A stretch of 64,000 nucleotides of DNA from positions 62,001 through 126,000 of the forward strand of contig NZ_MRST01000018.1 in the NCBI RefSeq assembly GCF_001902145.1, given 5' to 3'. A program made the translations under genes and the position numbers. Below, piece by piece: positions 62,752 to 64,000 of this stretch. The notes under the pieces are model-generated. The model was not told where the DNA came from, ran no database searches, and saw only the letters and a list, made by a program, of their open reading frames with translations. Within the stretch, counting starts at the first letter, position 1; each line of letters begins with the position of its first letter. This stretch comes from Pseudomonas fluorescens. GTDB taxonomy: Bacteria; Pseudomonadota; Gammaproteobacteria; Pseudomonadales; Pseudomonadaceae.

Positions 62752-64000
62752 TCAGCGCTGATCATCAAAAAACGCTTTCCTGCCGTCCACCCGCTCAGAC
62801 GCCCGGGGCACATTCACACCCTGGCCTTCCGGCTTTTCCACATACCAATAACAATGGCTGACCGCTCGAGTAATCCCCACATAGGCCAGTCGCAAGACTT
62901 CGTCTCTCTGCGCGTTGTCATAAGGCTCGCTGTCGCCATCCTTACCCAGGCCCGCCATGCGATACACCTGGTTCTTGTACGGCGAGCTGGTGACATGCTG
63001 ACAATCGCCCAGCAAAAACACCGCATCCGCCTGCAACCCCTTGGCACTGTGATACGTGAGCTGTTTCAACCTGCGCGCCTGAGGCGGCAAGCTAGAATCC
63101 ACATTAACCACTGACTGAATATGTTCTTGAATCAATAACTTATCACTGCTTTTTCGATAAAGCATCAGGATCGAATCGCCCCGCTGATAATGCTCCAGCA
63201 ACCGCTGCCCCAGTGCCGCGTCGTCACGTTCCAACACCGTGACGGGCGCCAGCGCCTTGGGCTCGCCACTGGCCCTGGCCTTCTTGCCCGGGATGGCCGG
63301 CGCGCTGCGGACGATATGTTCGGCAGCGTCGATGATGTGCTGGTGGCTGCGGTAGTTCTCCCCCAGCATCACGCGGGTGGTGCTGGGCGAAACGAACTCC
63401 TTGTTGAACTCCATGAAGTACTTGGGCGAACTGCCGCGCCAGCCATAGATGGATTGCCAGTCGTCTCCCACGCACAGCAACGATGAGCGTTGCGCACCTC
63501 GTCCGACGTGCATGGCCGGCCCACGGGTGCGGATTTCCCGCAGGCTGGCGCGGATCCAGGACACGATCTGCGGCGATACGTCCTGGAATTCATCGATCAT
63601 CAGGTGCGACATCGGCCGCAACAACGGATCACTCAGCAGCTTGAGGTTCTCAGGGGTGTTTTCACCAAACAGGGAAAACATCCGGTTGTAGGTCATGATC
63701 GGCGGTGATTGTTCCAGTAGGTGATCTTCCAGCGCCTTCCAGAAAATGCTCAGGGCCTCGAAGAACAGCCGGTCCGGGTCGTCCTTGGCGAAGCTCATCT
63801 GGCCAACCGCCGTAGGTACATCCAAACCGAGGTTCTCGATAAACCCGGCCGCCATGACAAAACTGTCCAACAGGGGGGCTGAAGCGAGTTCACCTTTGAC
63901 CTTGTAATCAAAGCCCGGCCCGGCCGTGGCATCGCCACCCAGGCTGCTCAAAAGGCGCTTTGAAGATTCGTAATTATCCAGCCATATCAGCGGCTTATTG
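62752..64000 (-). CDS. UvrD/Rep-type superfamily 1 DNA helicase, C-terminal part, cut by window edge
   Basis: At least 415 residues; the frame is open to the right window edge, so the N-terminus with Walker A is missing. Present are Walker B HLMIDEFQDVSPQIVSWI, motif III CVGDDWQSIYGWRGSSPKYF, motif IV MLGENYRSHQHIID, motif V LTYHSAKGLQADAVFLLGDC and motif VI LAYVGITRAVSHCYWY. This is a 3' to 5' SF1A helicase. It is closer to the stand-alone helicase IV-like proteins than to UvrD itself, but this is a judgement from the motif surroundings. Convergent with the DUF1652 gene. Confidence 0.9.
   Translation of the reverse strand, partial: NKPLIWLDNYESSKRLLSSLGGDATAGPGFDYKVKGELASAPLLDSFVMAAGFIENLGLDVPTAVGQMSFAKDDPDRLFFEALSIFWKALEDHLLEQSPPIMTYNRMFSLFGENTPENLKLLSDPLLRPMSHLMIDEFQDVSPQIVSWIRASLREIRTRGPAMHVGRGAQRSSLLCVGDDWQSIYGWRGSSPKYFMEFNKEFVSPSTTRVMLGENYRSHQHIIDAAEHIVRSAPAIPGKKARASGEPKALAPVTVLERDDAALGQRLLEHYQRGDSILMLYRKSSDKLLIQEHIQSVVNVDSSLPPQARRLKQLTYHSAKGLQADAVFLLGDCQHVTSSPYKNQVYRMAGLGKDGDSEPYDNAQRDEVLRLAYVGITRAVSHCYWYVEKPEGQGVNVPRASERVDGRKAFFDDQR

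Overview
The window is chromosomal DNA from a Pseudomonas of the P. fluorescens group. The strongest evidence is the single-strand run aprA-inh-aprD-aprE-aprF-two serine-protease autotransporters-RTX lipase (54403 down to 40059), which is the gene order of the extracellular protease/lipase locus of these bacteria. High GC, many REPIN-type repeats (GTAGGAGCGAGCTTGCTCGC and its reverse about 100 bp away), DUF1652 and DUF3313 proteins and a polyamine/amino-acid catabolic repertoire agree with this. I found no rRNA, tRNA, CRISPR array, insertion sequence or prophage.

Layout. 1-3.7 kb: end of a class III aminotransferase gene, a LuxR-type regulator, and an FMN monooxygenase with a sulfonate-type binding protein (probable sulfur scavenging). 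3.8-7 kb: two-component system facing a small protein and a DUF3313 lipoprotein. 7.1-14.5 kb: oxaloacetate decarboxylase, HxlR regulator, stand-alone FabF, RidA, a structured repeat, the rRNA hydroxylase RlhA, an EamA exporter and an Lrp regulator. 14.6-20 kb: small hypothetical genes and a 1321-residue toxin-like protein with a possible His/Cys protease-like C-terminal region, then a small membrane protein. 20.3-22.6 kb: circularly permuted ATP-grasp and alpha-E pair.

22.7-35.6 kb is the least explained part: six large related proteins built of roughly 110-residue beta-rich modules. By their N-termini they fall into three subtypes, each present twice. Two carry an extra C-terminal domain encoded by DNA of clearly lower GC. 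The divergent promoter region at 26414-26523 is a long inverted repeat with two lux-box-like dyads (CT-N12-AG), and a third copy lies before the second forward gene at the same distance from a shared GTTTGATA. This looks like a coordinately switched, perhaps quorum-sensing-controlled, uncharacterised system.

35.6-39.9 kb: a translationally overlapping pair, FAN1-type nuclease and DinG/XPD-like Fe-S helicase, and a YgdI/YgdR-type lipoprotein. 40-54.4 kb: the apr/lipase operon, in which aprA and its inhibitor are separated by a UUCG-capped hairpin and REPINs lie at each of the next cargo-gene junctions. 54.7-61.2 kb: P1-type aminopeptidase, APC permease, a second LuxR-type regulator similar to the first, polyamine-binding protein, cupin and gamma-glutamylputrescine-oxidase-like enzyme, so uptake and breakdown of peptides, amino acids and polyamines. 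61.2-64 kb: an AraC regulator with an added SnoaL-like domain, a DUF1652 protein, and a UvrD-type helicase running off the right edge.

All identifications come from reading motifs and recalled family features; no database search was run.
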